A model generated the notes under the pieces. That model had not been told where the DNA came from, made no database searches, and saw nothing but the letters and a program-made list of their open reading frames with translations. Source: Psococerastis gibbosa (lineage: Eukaryota; Arthropoda; Insecta; Psocodea; Psocidae). From it: a stretch of 64,000 bases of DNA. The translations under genes and the position numbers were made by a program. The stretch spans positions 1,984,001 to 2,048,000 of the forward strand of contig OZ020485.1 of NCBI GenBank assembly GCA_963971405.1. Reading direction: 5' to 3'. Below are positions 33,626 through 44,105 of the stretch, in pieces (position 1 is the stretch's first letter; each line of letters begins with the position of its first letter).

Positions 33626-34297
33626 TTATAACATAAATATACGTACAATGAACATCATAACACGACAAATCCGCATGTCGGCATTGAGGAACATAAGATG
33701 AAAATCGGAACGGTTGTCTAGTATACCTGCTGTTTCTATGTACAGGAATCTCAAAGTTATCCCTGCCCCTAGGACCGTAGGCCGAGCGTCCTCCAACCTA
33801 GGCATGGTACATGACACCTTCTTCGCGTGAGTGGACGCCTCTAGAACATGGAGGGATGGCACAGTCAGAATACCCAGATGACTTCTTGCGTCTCTAGCCG
33901 ACCTCCACAGAGATATCGCACCGCCCTCTTCTGGAGCTTAAAAATTCTCTCGATGTTGTACTTGGAGCTTGCTCACCAGAGGACAATCCCATATGCTTAT
34001 GTGGCTCTGTATTAGGGACTAGTATACCGATAGGGTGTCTGATATTGTTATGATGCTCCTCAAACACACAGTCCAGAGCATATGGGTACTCTACTGGCCT
34101 CAGCATCAACGTGCGCTAGTCCACGTAAGGTCACTGTACACGAGCATGCCCTTTGCATTCAGATGTGTCCACATGCTTGATTCTAAAGGAATTTCCTTAT
34201 TTCTGGGTTTGAAAAGCATCACTGATGTTTTTGATGGATTTACTTTGAGTTTATGGGAGGCCAGAGACAAGCTCGTTGACTTTGATATAACTACCAA
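33626..34297 (-). pseudogene. Non-LTR retrotransposon RT thumb/C-terminal remnant
   Basis: Read on the minus strand across several frames: GLKVNP-type segment (HKLKVNPSKTSVMLF) near 34250, AYGIVLW near 33985, KYNIERIFKLQKRAVRYLCG near 33950, and LGILTVPSLHVLEASTHAKK near 33860-33810. These are, in the right order, the post-palm and C-terminal motifs of Jockey/CR1-like ORF2. Frameshifts separate each block, and no catalytic palm or endonuclease remains. It is older than the other RT copies here. Confidence 0.75.
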
Positions 34298-34315
34298 TCT
34301 CTAATAGCTATGTAG

Positions 34316-35056
34316 TTCATTGAAATGTTACAATTTAAGGACCGAGTATTGCATTTCTTAGAGGCAGGAATTTTATTTTATAGATATGTGAGGGGGGTCA
34401 ATAGAAGCTTAACCTCAAGTTTGAGGTCACCACCCTTGTCCCGCGGCCGCCATATTGAAAAAAGGGGTGAAAACATTTTTTCGCGATATCTCGGAAAACT
34501 ATGCGTCCTACAAAAATTGGGAAAAACATAATTTGTAGAAAATTGTTTTGCCTACAAATATGTTTATATAACTTTTCGCCCTAAATTAAAAATGAAAGAA
34601 GTTATAAGCAAAAAAGTAAGAAAAGTTGTATAACAATTTTCTTTTTTGCTCTTCAACTTTTTTTTATACATTTTACAAAAAAATTAACTCAGACCAATCT
34701 TGTAGATGATCTTTTGAGGAAAAATTTAACCCTATATCTTTTTTTATTTCATTCATTTAAAACGCTGTTACAACGCTCCAAAGTTGACCAGGCTCGTCAA
34801 AGCTCATGAGAATCCGGTCGAAACGAAATGTTTAACTTATTTTATTATTTTTTTTTATTGTAAATTTATTCTTACAAAATTTTTGTTAAATTCGTACAAC
34901 TTTACTGTTGTCACCCCTTTTTTCAATATGGCGGCCGGGGGACAAGGGTGGCGGCCCCTCAAACTTGAGGTTAAGCTTCTATTGACCCCCCTCACATATC
35001 TATAAAATAAAATTGCTGCCTCTAAGAAATGCAAAGCTCATGTAACATTTCAATGG
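34316..35056. mobile_element. Foldback MITE with about 150-bp terminal inverted repeats
   Basis: TTCATTGAAATGTTACA at 34316 pairs with TGTAACATTTCAATGGA at 35041-35057. The arms continue inward through TTGCATTTCTTAGAGGCAG, ATAGATATGTGAGGGGGGTC, AAGCTTAACCTCAAGTTTGA and CGCCATATTGAAAAAAGGGG, ending near 34470 and 34905. The 430-bp interior is AT-rich with no gene. The arms are highly similar, so the copy is fairly young. It ends about 350 bp before the Dpr exon duplication array. Confidence 0.75.
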
Positions 35057-35404
35057 ACTAATGGTGAATACTGACAACAGTAGTAGGCCTATATTAGTGG
35101 TAGGTAGTAATAGTTTCAAAGTTAAAAAACGTATTACGATCATAGCACAGTCGTCATTAACGTTTAATAATTGGAACGCCAATTTCTTTGCCATGTTCGT
35201 AGATGTCATGTAGTTTCAGAAACAATTGACTTGTTCATTCTCCTACAGATTTTATCCTACGTAATGAATTTTCCCGCCAAGGAGGTGCTGGTTCCTGCCG
35301 TAATATTTTTGATAACAACAGCATGTTTACTTTACTGAGGTGAAAGGTCATCTTACAGACCTGGGGCACAGCTTTGGTTGCCTTGTTGTAGGTAATGTAG
35401 GGCC

Positions 35405-35754
35405 CGGGAGTGGCAGCTCAGGTAGCTCCAACATCAAAAACAGTAACACCAGTTTTACAGTGCAATATGTTGATTGTTGCAGGACATGCGGGGCACAGAC
35501 ACGGAGAGTGGCAGCTCTGGTACTCCAACTTCGAGGAGTTCCAGGGGCTGAGTTAGCTCAGCTCCAACATCAAAAACAGTAACACCAGTTCTACAGTGCA
35601 ATATGTTGATTGTTGCAGGACATGCGGGGCACAGACACGGAGAGTGGCAGCTCTGGTACTCCAACTTCGAGGAGTTCCAGGGGCTGAGTTAGCTCAGCTC
35701 CAACATCAAAAACAGTAACACCAGTTCTACAGTGCAATATGTTGATTGTTGCAG
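35405..35754 (+). repeat. Tandem 136-bp repeats containing the Dpr exon's acceptor and 5' part
   Basis: Two full units, 35481-35616 and 35617-35752, precede the real exon, and a degraded partial unit lies at about 35405-35480. Each unit holds a 3' splice acceptor (GATTGTTGCAG), the first 67 bases of the exon (from GACATGCGGGGCACAGACAC to GGGGCTGAG) and then intronic CAACATCAAAAACAGTAACA. In the Dpr frame each decoy reads to AGT-TAG, a stop just after the exon-like part, so a transcript using a decoy acceptor would be truncated. The period of 136 also shifts the frame. Confidence 0.85.
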
Positions 35755-35924
35755 GACATGCGGGGCACAGACACGGAGAGTGGCAGCTCTGGTACTCCAA
35801 CTTCGAGGAGTTCCAGCGGCTGAGCGAGCCCAGCTTCGACAACAACACCATCACCAACGTGACAGTCCAGTTGGGGGGCACGGCCTTCCTCCACTGCAGA
35901 GTGCGCAATCTGGGAGAGCGCACG
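35755..35924 (+). CDS. Dpr-family immunoglobulin protein, exon encoding the N-terminal half of Ig domain 1
   Basis: The exon follows the acceptor GATTGTTGCAG and ends at CACG/GTGAGT. It begins with the last two bases of a codon and then has 56 codons: HAGHRHGEWQLWY, a linker, then NVTVQLGGTAFLHCRVRNLG and ERT. The cysteine of FLHC is the B-strand cysteine of the first Ig domain, and the RVRNLGERT...SWVR junction is a hallmark of Dpr proteins. Dpr proteins are two-Ig, membrane-anchored neuronal surface proteins that bind DIP proteins in synaptic partner choice in Drosophila. Signal-peptide exons must lie upstream, outside or unrecognised. Which dpr paralogue this is cannot be told from one domain. 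Confidence 0.88.
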
Positions 35925-36804
35925 GTGAGTGCTGAAGTTAGTATGCCTTTCATTCATCAATCATTGCCGCATGCATGTCTCCGACGCTTCATTGCTCTAT
36001 GTGCTCCTTAGGCCTACGTTACTAATATGCCGGGCAGAACATTCGAGAAGAATCACCAAAATGTCTGATAGTGGCAATGAACATGACCAAACCTGAACAG
36101 GGATAGGGTAGTACAATTGCATCAGTTTGTATTATTTCCCTGCATAATATATGCAAATGTTGGCAGGGAAGAATGGAGTTTTATTCTGGACAAATGTGAA
36201 ATGATTAATGTATTAACAGATGTTATGTTGTATCAACGCTACACAAAACCATGACATAAATAAATTGGGCACTATAGAATTAGATGAAGAAACAATACAA
36301 AATATACTGAATATTATAAAACATTCAGGCTTCTGCTCCCTGTTGGCTTTACATGGGTTCAATTCCACGCGACAGTATTTTTGAGGACAGCGTTCTTGTT
36401 ACACACTACATGTTACATGAAGCTCATGTCAATTATAGTACTACTAATAAGTTGAAAAGAAACGTTTAAATAGGCAATATAATTATACATTTATTATACT
36501 ATTGTACGGGTACTATGCCTACCTACTGTACTATTTATATTCGGATATTTCTATATTAAAACATATACCGGGTACCTAGCTACCGTCTCAAAGAATAATT
36601 TAATATCGTATGCAAATGGAATTCATCTTTTCGGGATACATTAACAGTGTCGCGTATCGCTCTTCCCAACTGGTAATGCCAAATTTCGGGCAGCATGCAG
36701 CATTCCAAGAGATAGAGATAGAATCTAACTTAGCCTACTTTATAGTTCTGCATTCAAGTGCAAAGGGGTAAACAAATTTTTCTGTTATTTTTTTGCAATA
36801 TTAT
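35925..36804. other. Dpr intron, proximal part; no element recognised
   Basis: Begins with a consensus donor GTGAGT. No coding or repeat signature up to the family R copy. Confidence 0.5.
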
Positions 36805-36914
36805 TGCTTTCCAATTTATACGTAGTATAAGGAAAGCTTTGTGATGGTCGAAATTTTCGATTCCGAGATTTCAACGTATTGACACGTTTTGGGGTCCCAG
36901 GAACCAAAAAAAGT

Positions 36915-37280
36915 TGTTGTTGTTGTTTCCAACGCCTGCTTTCAGCATTTCTGCTTTAAGCAACCCTGTCAGCCTGGCGGGGGGAGTGAGTCTGTTTGTT
37001 AACTTGAGGCAACCTAAGGGCAGACTCTTTCACCTAGGGGAAAGGTCAGTTGACTGACAGGGTGGAACTCCTGATTATAGTGGATTCCGAACCACTTGGG
37101 GAACATGGTAAAGTCACACGATTAAATCGGAGGTGACCAGGACTCGACTTATACTGCCTAAGCGCTTTATCATATACCACCATGTTCCCCTGCCAACGCT
37201 GTGCACACTACCAAGTTGCCGCAGTTTGAAACATGCTCTGTTCTAATGGAATCAACATGGTAAGGTCGTTGGCTAACGGT
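36915..37280 (-). mobile_element. tRNA-like SINE inserted in family R, with target duplication
   Basis: CAAAAAAAGT occurs at 36905-36914 and again at 37281-37290, flanking an insertion absent from other R copies. On the minus strand there is a B-box-like GTCGAGTCCTGG and an A-box-like TGATAAAGCGCTTAGG near 37145-37175, and the left end is a (CAA)n-type tail (GTTGTTGTTGTTTCC on the plus strand). The orientation is therefore minus. Confidence 0.55.
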
Positions 37281-37310
37281 CAAAAAAAGTGGTTTTTTAT
37301 GAAATGTCTG

Positions 37311-37392
37311 TCTGTCGCTCTGTCTGTCTGTCTGTATGTATGTCTGTCTGTCTGTATGTATGTATGTCTGTCTGTCTGTCTTGTCTGTCTGC
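37311..37392. repeat. CTGT/TGTA microsatellite inside family R
   Basis: The GTCTGTCTGT motif present in all R copies has expanded here to about 80 bases with TGTATGTA variants. Confidence 0.85.
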
Positions 37393-38010
37393 TCATCGAT
37401 TTCCGGGCAAACAACTCGGTCGATTTTGATGAAATTTAGTTTGTAAGTTTAAAAAAATCATACCTCGGGACTATTTTTATTTTATTTTGGAATAACTCAA
37501 TTTGGGGGGATTTATTCTCAAAAAACTAAAAAAAAAGTCTAAAAAATTATTTCTCAAAAACGGCTCCAACGATTTCTTTTAAATTCACATATATTGTAGT
37601 CGTTATTAATGTTGACAAAATGCGTGGAGTCACTTGCCCCTTGATAGTTTGCTTTTAGGGGTAAAAAAATAAAAATAACTAAATTTTAATAAAAAATGAC
37701 TAAAAAATAATTTTTCTGCGAAACCTTTCAATCATTAATTTCTATCTTTAGGCATTAAATTGAGTAACGAAACCGGACAGGTTGCTTTCCCGAAAAACTA
37801 TTTGGTTTTGTTCCAAAAATAGTTTTTGAAAAAATGATAGAAAATTCACGCTCAAATGCATTGCGTGCCCTGCCAGTATTGCTGTGTGGTAATGGGTTGG
37901 TCTGACCTAAAGGCAAATTCTTACGAAAGGGCACCAAATTTAGCTAGGGGGTTTTGGGGTTGTTGGATTATTACAATGGTATCTAAGTCATCGGGCAGTA
38001 CATGTTCATA

Positions 38011-39345
38011 AAATTCCACCAAATGCCAAAAATTACATCAACACATAATACTATAGTATATCATGGTTCATGTTCATGCTCAGCAGCTAAAGCCATCTCC
38101 AAAATTTTAAAATCAAAATGGTTATATGGCTCAGCAAAAATGTTATATTTTAGTCAATTTGAACAAGTTCTATCCCAATGGCAAAAGTTTAGCTTGAAAT
38201 TGGCGAGTGGAGTCAAGTTGCGTCGTTTACGGAATCATTCGCGCCATTAGCTTCTCAAAAACTTTCTTTGCAATTGAAAATACAAAAATGTCTCATTTTT
38301 AGAGCAGGAATTGCGGCTATACATTGCGAGTCGTTGCAGTAAGTCCGCTGCTGGACTCGATTTAAAATTAATTGCCATAGAGAAATGCCATGTCCTACAG
38401 TGTAAAATAGTCGTCTTTACACGGTACTTGAATATTGTCTGTAGCTTACCTTTTTTTTTTCAATACCTACAATACAATATTGTTTTGAAAGCCTTATGAT
38501 ATTATTCCTCTCTGCTCTCCTCTAAACAGGATTGAGTCCTGCAGGAGCGTGCACAAGCAGGAGGATTCTATAGGGTAAATATTAGCAAAGTATAAATTGT
38601 GCGCTTTTAAGGCCGAGATTTTAATACATTTTGTAAAACAAGATTCAGGGAGTACATTTGACGAAATTAATTAATACCTCCTTCCACAGCTACATGCATG
38701 AAAATGACCCGATTAAAAGTTCACCAAAAAGCTTTCCAAGTAAATTCAGGCCGTACATTTTCTCACCTGCAACATTGTTACATACACGGATAAAAGTCCA
38801 TTCCACTAATTTCGGGAAAGCTTGAATTTTTATGGCATTTTCTTGGTTTTCATGTATTTGCGGCTGTGGTACGAGTAATTCATTAATCTCGTCAAAAATG
38901 CGCGTCTATACATTTCCGAGTTTAAAAAATATATTCGAATGTCACCCTTAAACATTTCTTAACTAACATTGTACTATAGTATTGTAAATACATCAGTAGC
39001 CATTTATAAATACAGTAATATAGTAAATGATATATTTAAACAAAGAATGTTCAGATTTTACAGACAAAATGAACTCACTACAAACACGGAGTAATTATTC
39101 GAAAATATAGGATCTATTATAGACCTATAATAGGTAAGCCTACTATACTAGATTTTTAACGCGTGTTTAAAGAAAGCTTCGAACAAGCAAGTTTAGTACT
39201 ATTTGCGTACACAACTATAAAAATTACGAAACAGAAACGCATTTATAAATTTGTGCGTGTGGCCAACAAAATGACTCTACTATAACCATTATCGTAGACC
39301 AACTCACCAGTTGGTGGCTTATATATTGTACTGGTTAGGGTTAGG
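38011..39345. other. Dpr intron; no gene seen
   Basis: Short frames at 38002-38499 show no domain. No repeat family was recognised. Confidence 0.4.
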
Positions 39346-39470
39346 GTTCCAAGTCCAGTTTTTTGTATATCCTCTAATTTCGGTTATAACGAGGATTGAG
39401 GAGGTTACCTTAAATGTCAGTGTTTTATGTATGCCTAGGTATAATACCTACTGCAATATTTGGGCTTACG
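39346..39470 (+). mobile_element. 3' part of the tRNA-like SINE family seen at 8963-9170
   Basis: Shares with 9085-9170 the blocks CCAGTTTTT(T/C), TATATCCTCTA, TTTCGGTTAT, GAGGTTACC, AATGTCAGTGTT and ACTGCAATAT. The tRNA-like head is replaced by GGTTAGGGTTAGGGTTCC. Confidence 0.55.
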
Positions 39471-39549
39471 CTCATCGCTCTCGGAAATTTATTTATTTTC
39501 TCTTAAATGTAGTTGTCAAATTATAATTATAACAAGTATGGCAGACGCC

Positions 39550-39720
39550 TCAATCAATCAGTTTTACCAGGTATATTTAACAAATTGCCGCTTAAACTAA
39601 AATAATTGAACAAAATAGGGAAAATAATAAAAGAAAGAAATAAATACTTAATTTCAAATACAGACTAACTATTAGCCATTTTAGGCCTAATTATATCATC
39701 CTTAAGGGGGATCTCAGTCA
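39550..39720 (+). pseudogene. Non-LTR retrotransposon C-terminal tail remnant
   Basis: The frame gives SVLPGIFNKLPLKLK, a stop, then LNKIGKIIKERNKYL, the final conserved segment of Jockey/CR1-like ORF2. The following 3' UTR resembles that at 25690-25790. Confidence 0.55.
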
Positions 39721-40004
39721 TTTGTCAGAAGGCAAGAATGGGTACTCTATAATGGTTTATTATTATTAATTAAATTTTTTATCTTGCAGTGCTGCTGCTC
39801 TAAGATCGCTCGATAAGCGGAAGCTTGAGCCTGATATTATACTAGAACTTACAACAAATTTTTCCAATATTTGCACGTCCGGGGTAATTAAAATAGAATA
39901 AGAAATAATTATGCTCTCCAACATGTAAGGACAGTTTAGTGTAACAAAGGGCCATAACTACGCTGTTCAATAATATTAAAATATAAAATATTATTACTAT
40001 TATT

Positions 40005-40165
40005 AAATGGTTGTTGGTTCGAGTCTCACACTTGCTACATTTTCAACCATGCTACGGAGAGCACCTAAAGCAGGCTCATCCTAGTTGAGTGTAAGAGAGG
40101 GCTTTTGTAGCCCTAATTCCACTAGGTTGGCTTACTAATAGAACAACAACAAAAAATTATTTATT
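40005..40165 (+). mobile_element. tRNA-derived SINE
   Basis: B-box-like GGTTCGAGTCTCACACTTGC near 40017 is followed by CTCATCCTAGTTGAGTGTAA and AGAGAGGGC, CCCTAATTCC, and a tail of AACAACAAC near 40144-40153. The 3' half matches 22020-22130 in the other orientation. Confidence 0.55.
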
Positions 40166-40254
40166 TATTTTTCATTGTTTTACTTTACATACCGTACGTG
40201 ATGTTTGGCTCTAAAATACTCATCTTCAACTAACCAGAACCTTTATTGGACTGC

Positions 40255-41075
40255 ATGCATTATTGCTTTCTAATTTTTAAGTACCGGTAGTATAAGGAAA
40301 GCTTTGTTGTGTTCGAAATTTTCGATTTCGGGATTTCAGTGGATTAACATGTTTTGAGGTCCCAGGAACTCCGTTTTTATGAAATATCTGTCTCTCGATT
40401 TGCGGCAAACTACTCTGTGAATTTTGACATGCAGGTTCGCAAAAATCATATCTTGGAATTTTTATTTTTATTTTGGGCTAACTCAATTTTTAGGGGTTAT
40501 ACCCCCAAAAAACGGCTAAAACATTATTTACCAGAAACAACTTAAACGACTTCTTTTAAATTCACATATATTGTACTAGTATAGTTGTTATTAATGTAAA
40601 CAACACGCAATGGGTCGCTTGCGTCTTGATAGCGTTTGCTTCTGGGGGTAAAAAAATAAAAAAGGCTCAATTTTCATGAAACATGACTAAAAAATACTTT
40701 TCAGTAGAACCTTGCAATCGATGCTTTCTTACTTCCGGTGTGTTTTAAATGTTGAATGGAGTATTAAAACCGAACAGGTTAATTTCCCAAATAAAGATTT
40801 GGTTTTGTGAAAAATAAATAAAAACAAAACCAGAAATTATGGAAAATTCACGGTCAAATAGCCTAGGTACACTTCGTACCCTGCCAATATTATTGTATTG
40901 GCTTACCCTTTCTAGAATATGCAATCCCATCGATCTATTCAGTGCTTTGGGATGCGGGATGTCGAGGGATCCGAAATTTAACCATAGGAAAATTATTTAC
41001 TATGAAATTACTCATATTATCTACCTACTAATTCATAAATTGGAAAGCTTGTTCATGTCTCTGAGCGGTTCTTTT
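40255..41075 (+). repeat. Repeat family R, near full-length copy
   Basis: Starts ATTGCTTTCTAATTTT, AGTATAAGGAAAGCTTTG and runs through all middle blocks (AGGTCCCAGGAACTC, TCGATTTGCGGCAAACTACT, ATTCACATATATTGTA, GAACAGGTTAATTTCCC) to the distal end with CCGAAATTTAACC and TTGGAAAGCTTGTTCATG and GGTTCTTTT. About 820 bp. No open frame of note. Confidence 0.75.
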
Positions 41076-41421
41076 TATTATGCATAATCGTAAAAATAAT
41101 AGAAACATGTAATTTAGAGGTTGCCCCCAGCGACAGAAATTGACATCGCAGACTGATAGGAGGGGGTCGTTAAGGTGGCAGCTCAATTCGAAAAACGACC
41201 ATCGCGGAAACCAAGAGTTGCTGTTGTCCAGTATATTGCACAGAAATGATGAGTGCTGTCTGAAACCGATTTAATCTTGCGACGCCCTTAGGCGTGGTCA
41301 CATAGCAAGGCTCACAATATGAAATAGTCATTTTTCGAATATCCTAATACAACTTATATTTATATTATTACATTGTACATATTTTTGTACTTTGGCGCTA
41401 GTGTTGTTATGCCTGTTGCAG

Positions 41422-41583
41422 ATCTCGTGGGTGCGGCGGCGAGACTGGCACATTCTCACCTCAGGCATGTTCACCTACACCAACGACGAGCGGTTCCAGG
41501 TCCTGCACGCCGAGGGCTCCGACGACTGGACGCTGCAGATCAAGTACGTCCAGAAGCGGGACAACGGCACCTACGAATGCCAG
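41422..41583 (+). CDS. Dpr-family immunoglobulin protein, exon encoding the C-terminal half of Ig domain 1
   Basis: The exon lies between the acceptor GCCTGTTGCAG and the donor CAG/GTACGT and is exactly 54 codons in phase 0. It begins ISWVRRRDWHILTSGMFTY, continues TNDERFQVLHAEGSDDWTLQ and ends IKYVQKRDNGTYECQ. W in SWVR is the C-strand tryptophan, and D-x-G-x-Y-E-C carries the F-strand cysteine that pairs with the one in the preceding exon. Joined after ERT, it completes the first Ig domain of a Dpr protein. The second Ig domain and the membrane anchor are not in this window. GC content is far higher than in the flanking introns. Confidence 0.92.
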
Positions 41584-41705
41584 GTACGTAACACCATATG
41601 CCACACGACATCCCGACCCAGCTGAGCCGGCAGCAGCAGGCTTTAACCAGTTTCAAAATATATATGGGCTCGTATATGTATAATTTTGATTTTCACTAAA
41701 TCGAG

Positions 41706-42237
41706 CATTGGCGTAAATCCACAAAATTTCTTGGGGGGGCTTTAGAGGAAAAAATTGATAAATGGGTCCAAATTGGTGAGGTTTTACATATATTATACCC
41801 TGGAGAAAGGGGGGCCGGGGGTCTCTCCCGGGGAAAAAATTGATAAATGGCCCCACATTTGTAAGGTTTTGCGCATTTTGCAAGCAGTACAGTTGAGATT
41901 TTATCGACGAATAAGCCTACCACTGAGGCGGGCCCGAGGGTCTCCCCCGAAGAAAATTTTTGAAAAAATAGGTCTGAAATATTGGGATTTTAAGCATTTT
42001 GAGTACTACATTTTTGTGTAAGTATTTAGTCAATATTTTGATTTTTTTTTTTCATGACGTCTTTCATGTAAAATAAGCATACCAAGAATTAATTTCCCGT
42101 TTGTTATTCTGGATACTATGCCTTTCGCCTTCATAATGTCTTAGTCACCAGAAATCCTGGGGGGGGCTACGGCGGGTGCCCCTGGGGGGCTTAGCCCCCC
42201 TCAAAGCCCCCCTCAGGACCCCCTATTTACGCCAATG
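41706..42237. mobile_element. hAT MITE, 532 bp, with 8-bp target duplication
   Basis: CATTGGCGTAAAT at 41706-41718 is the perfect complement of ATTTACGCCAATG at 42225-42237. The flanks AAATCGAG (41698-41705) and AACTCGAG (42238-42245) are an 8-bp duplication with one difference, the size made by hAT transposases. The interior has poly-G-rich arms (CTTGGGGGGGCTTTAG, with CCCCCC tracts at the other end) and an internal duplication (GAAAAAATTGATAAATGG twice). No transposase. It lies 122 bp after the Dpr exon, in the intron. Confidence 0.8.
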
Positions 42238-42300
42238 AACTCGAGTACAAAACAAACATAGAGGCCCCTACCTGCGGACTGCGGAGGGGGGACTCAGGGG

Positions 42301-42957
42301 AAAAAATATCTTATCTTATCTAAAGAGGTATCAGTCCTAAAAAATCAGAACCAATGGCTAAATCGAGAATTGTTAAAGATAAAAACAGATGTGAACGATC
42401 TCAACCAATATGGCCGGAAAAACAACGTTAAGATACATGGACTTGACATAACCGAAAATGAAGACCTCATGAAGGTAATAACGGATATTTCTGAGCACCT
42501 TCGACTCCCAGTAATACAACCAAACTCAATCGAAGCCTGCCACCGACTGAAAACACCAAAAGTGAAGCCAGCAGTCATAATTAAGTTTTCAAGACGTAAG
42601 GATGCGGAGGAGTGGCTAAAAAAGAAGAGAACAGGACTCACGAGCAAAAACCTAATCACTGGAGGCTCCGACGACAGAATATTTATCAATGAGAACTTAA
42701 CGCCATTCAATAAAGAGTTATTCTGGCAGGCGAGGAGAGCAGCCAAAAACATAAACTACAAATTTGTGTGGGTCTCAGATGATCAAATATTCATGCGGAA
42801 AGACGAACACAACCAAAAACTACGCATTCACCTACTAGAAGACATACCAAAGAGCCCGTCAAACAATGCCCCCCATCAGCTGGTACTACCACTCCTACTA
42901 CAACCACGGCCAGTGTTGTTGGCACAAGTTCCTGGCACCAGATTTAGACTAGAGTAG
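42301..42957 (+). pseudogene. Non-LTR retrotransposon A, ORF1 protein (5'-truncated)
   Basis: The frame is open from 42301, without a start, to the stop at 42957. It begins in a predicted coiled coil (KEVSVLKNQNQWLNRELLKI), then DLNQYGRKNNVKIHGL, then an RRM-like core (IEACHRLK, AVIIKFSRR, IFINENLTPFNKELFWQARR) and FVWVSDDQIFMR. This is the L1-ORF1p-like type of RNA-binding chaperone that many arthropod non-LTR elements carry. The N-terminus is missing, so the element is truncated at about 42300. ORF2 starts 39 bases after the stop. Confidence 0.8.
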
Positions 42958-42996
42958 TTATGTACTTATAATTTTTTAAACCGTTACTTGATAATA

Positions 42997-44105
42997 ATGG
43001 CATTTAACATTTTTTATTCCAATATTCGCTCGATTAGGCAGAACTTCGACCACCTAGTAACACTACTTCACTCAGATGTCTATAAAAATATTAACTATCA
43101 GCTCATAGTGCTTAGTGAATCTTGGATTACCAAATCAGAGTTCAAACTATTTAAAATACAAGGCTACACGGGAAGATTACAAGAAAGAGCCAATGGAAGA
43201 TCAGGGGGCGTGGCCCTGTACATCCGAGACGACGTTCAATATGATATTGTCACCACTTTATCCACATTATATCATGAGAGTATACTCATTAAAATAAAAA
43301 GTAGAAAAATAAACTTTAGGTTGCTATGCTCGTACCGAAATGTAAAAACTAACATAAATAACTTTTTAGATGAAATAGATGACCTCTTACACATGGAGAG
43401 TACAAAGTTTGACGCTCTACTTGGTGACATAAACCAGGATATAAGTACACAAACATCAGATTCTATAACCTATTTAAATTATTTTTCCTCACAGGGCTTT
43501 CAATCGCACATACAAGGCCCAACGAGAGTTACACCCACTACATCTACCACAATAGACCATCTATTCGTAAAAAATAATATGCAAGCTATAATTACTTCAC
43601 ATTGCAGTGATACAGGTATCAGCGACCACAAGTCTATATCTATCACCATACAGGGAATAGACCCTATAATAAACGTTCAAAAATCGTACACATATTGCGA
43701 CATTCACTTACTTAAAGGACATTTAAATAGGGTCAACTGGCAACCCATTGGATTGTACAACACTCAAAATGTTGATCGGGCCTATGAGATAATTGAATGT
43801 GAAATACAAAAAAGCATAAAAAGCTCAATGGAAACAATCAGGCTGTCTAATAAAAACAGAAAAAGAAAAGAATGGGTAAGCAATGAAATTATAAACATGT
43901 GTAACGTAAAGAATAAATTATATAAACTCTGTGCACGTTACCCCTTTAACAATAGCTTAAAACGGCCCAAAAAAAATTAAAAAAACGAAAACACAGCATT
44001 TTATGACAAAATTTCAAGAGGCTAAGAGTACCCGCGAGTTTTGGAATGTAGCAAATTCTGTTATCAAACCTAGGCCCAAAAAATTTATAAGCTCAATCAA
44101 GATTA
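42997..44105 (+). pseudogene. Non-LTR retrotransposon A, ORF2 endonuclease and linker (5' half)
   Basis: The ATG at 42997 begins MAFNIFYSNIRSIRQNF. This is an apurinic-endonuclease-type domain: ESWITKSE (catalytic E), GRSGGVALYIRDD, LLCSYRNV, LLGDINQDI (catalytic D/N), TIDHLFV and SDHKSI (catalytic D-H). A frameshift in an A-rich run near 43975 shifts the frame to 44003, which continues FQEAKSTREFWNVANSVIKP. At 44115 the sequence is interrupted by the RNase H element. Endonuclease motifs are all present, so this part decayed only lightly. Confidence 0.85.

Larger units (their letters stand above)
36805..38010 (+). repeat. Repeat family R, long copy split by a SINE
   Basis: It starts with the hairpin TTGCTTTCCAATTTATACG and AGTATAAGGAAAGCTTTGTG, then CGATTCCGAGATTTCAACG, GGGGTCCCAGGAACC, a SINE insertion, then GAAATGTCTGTCTGT, CGATTTCCGGGCAAACAACT, ACGGCTCCAACGATTTCTTT, AGTCGTTATTAATGTTGACA and GGACAGGTTGCTTTCCCG. 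There is no open frame. It is the most complete proximal-to-middle copy in the window, but the distal end is not recognisable. Confidence 0.75.

Noticed and set aside
34790-34835. Second hammerhead-like site (CTCATGAGAATCC...GTCGAAACG)
   Set aside because: The conserved CUGANGA core reads CTCATGA; the essential G is replaced and stem II is poor, so I do not call it.
35340-35960. Overlapping frames on both strands around the Dpr exon
   Set aside because: Produced by the 136-bp tandem repeat; only the frame that gives the Ig domain, bounded by consensus splice sites, is supported.
39336-39352. Telomere-like GGTTAGGGTTAGGG
   Set aside because: Only about two units, inside a SINE-like repeat; insect telomeres usually use TTAGG. 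Chance is sufficient.
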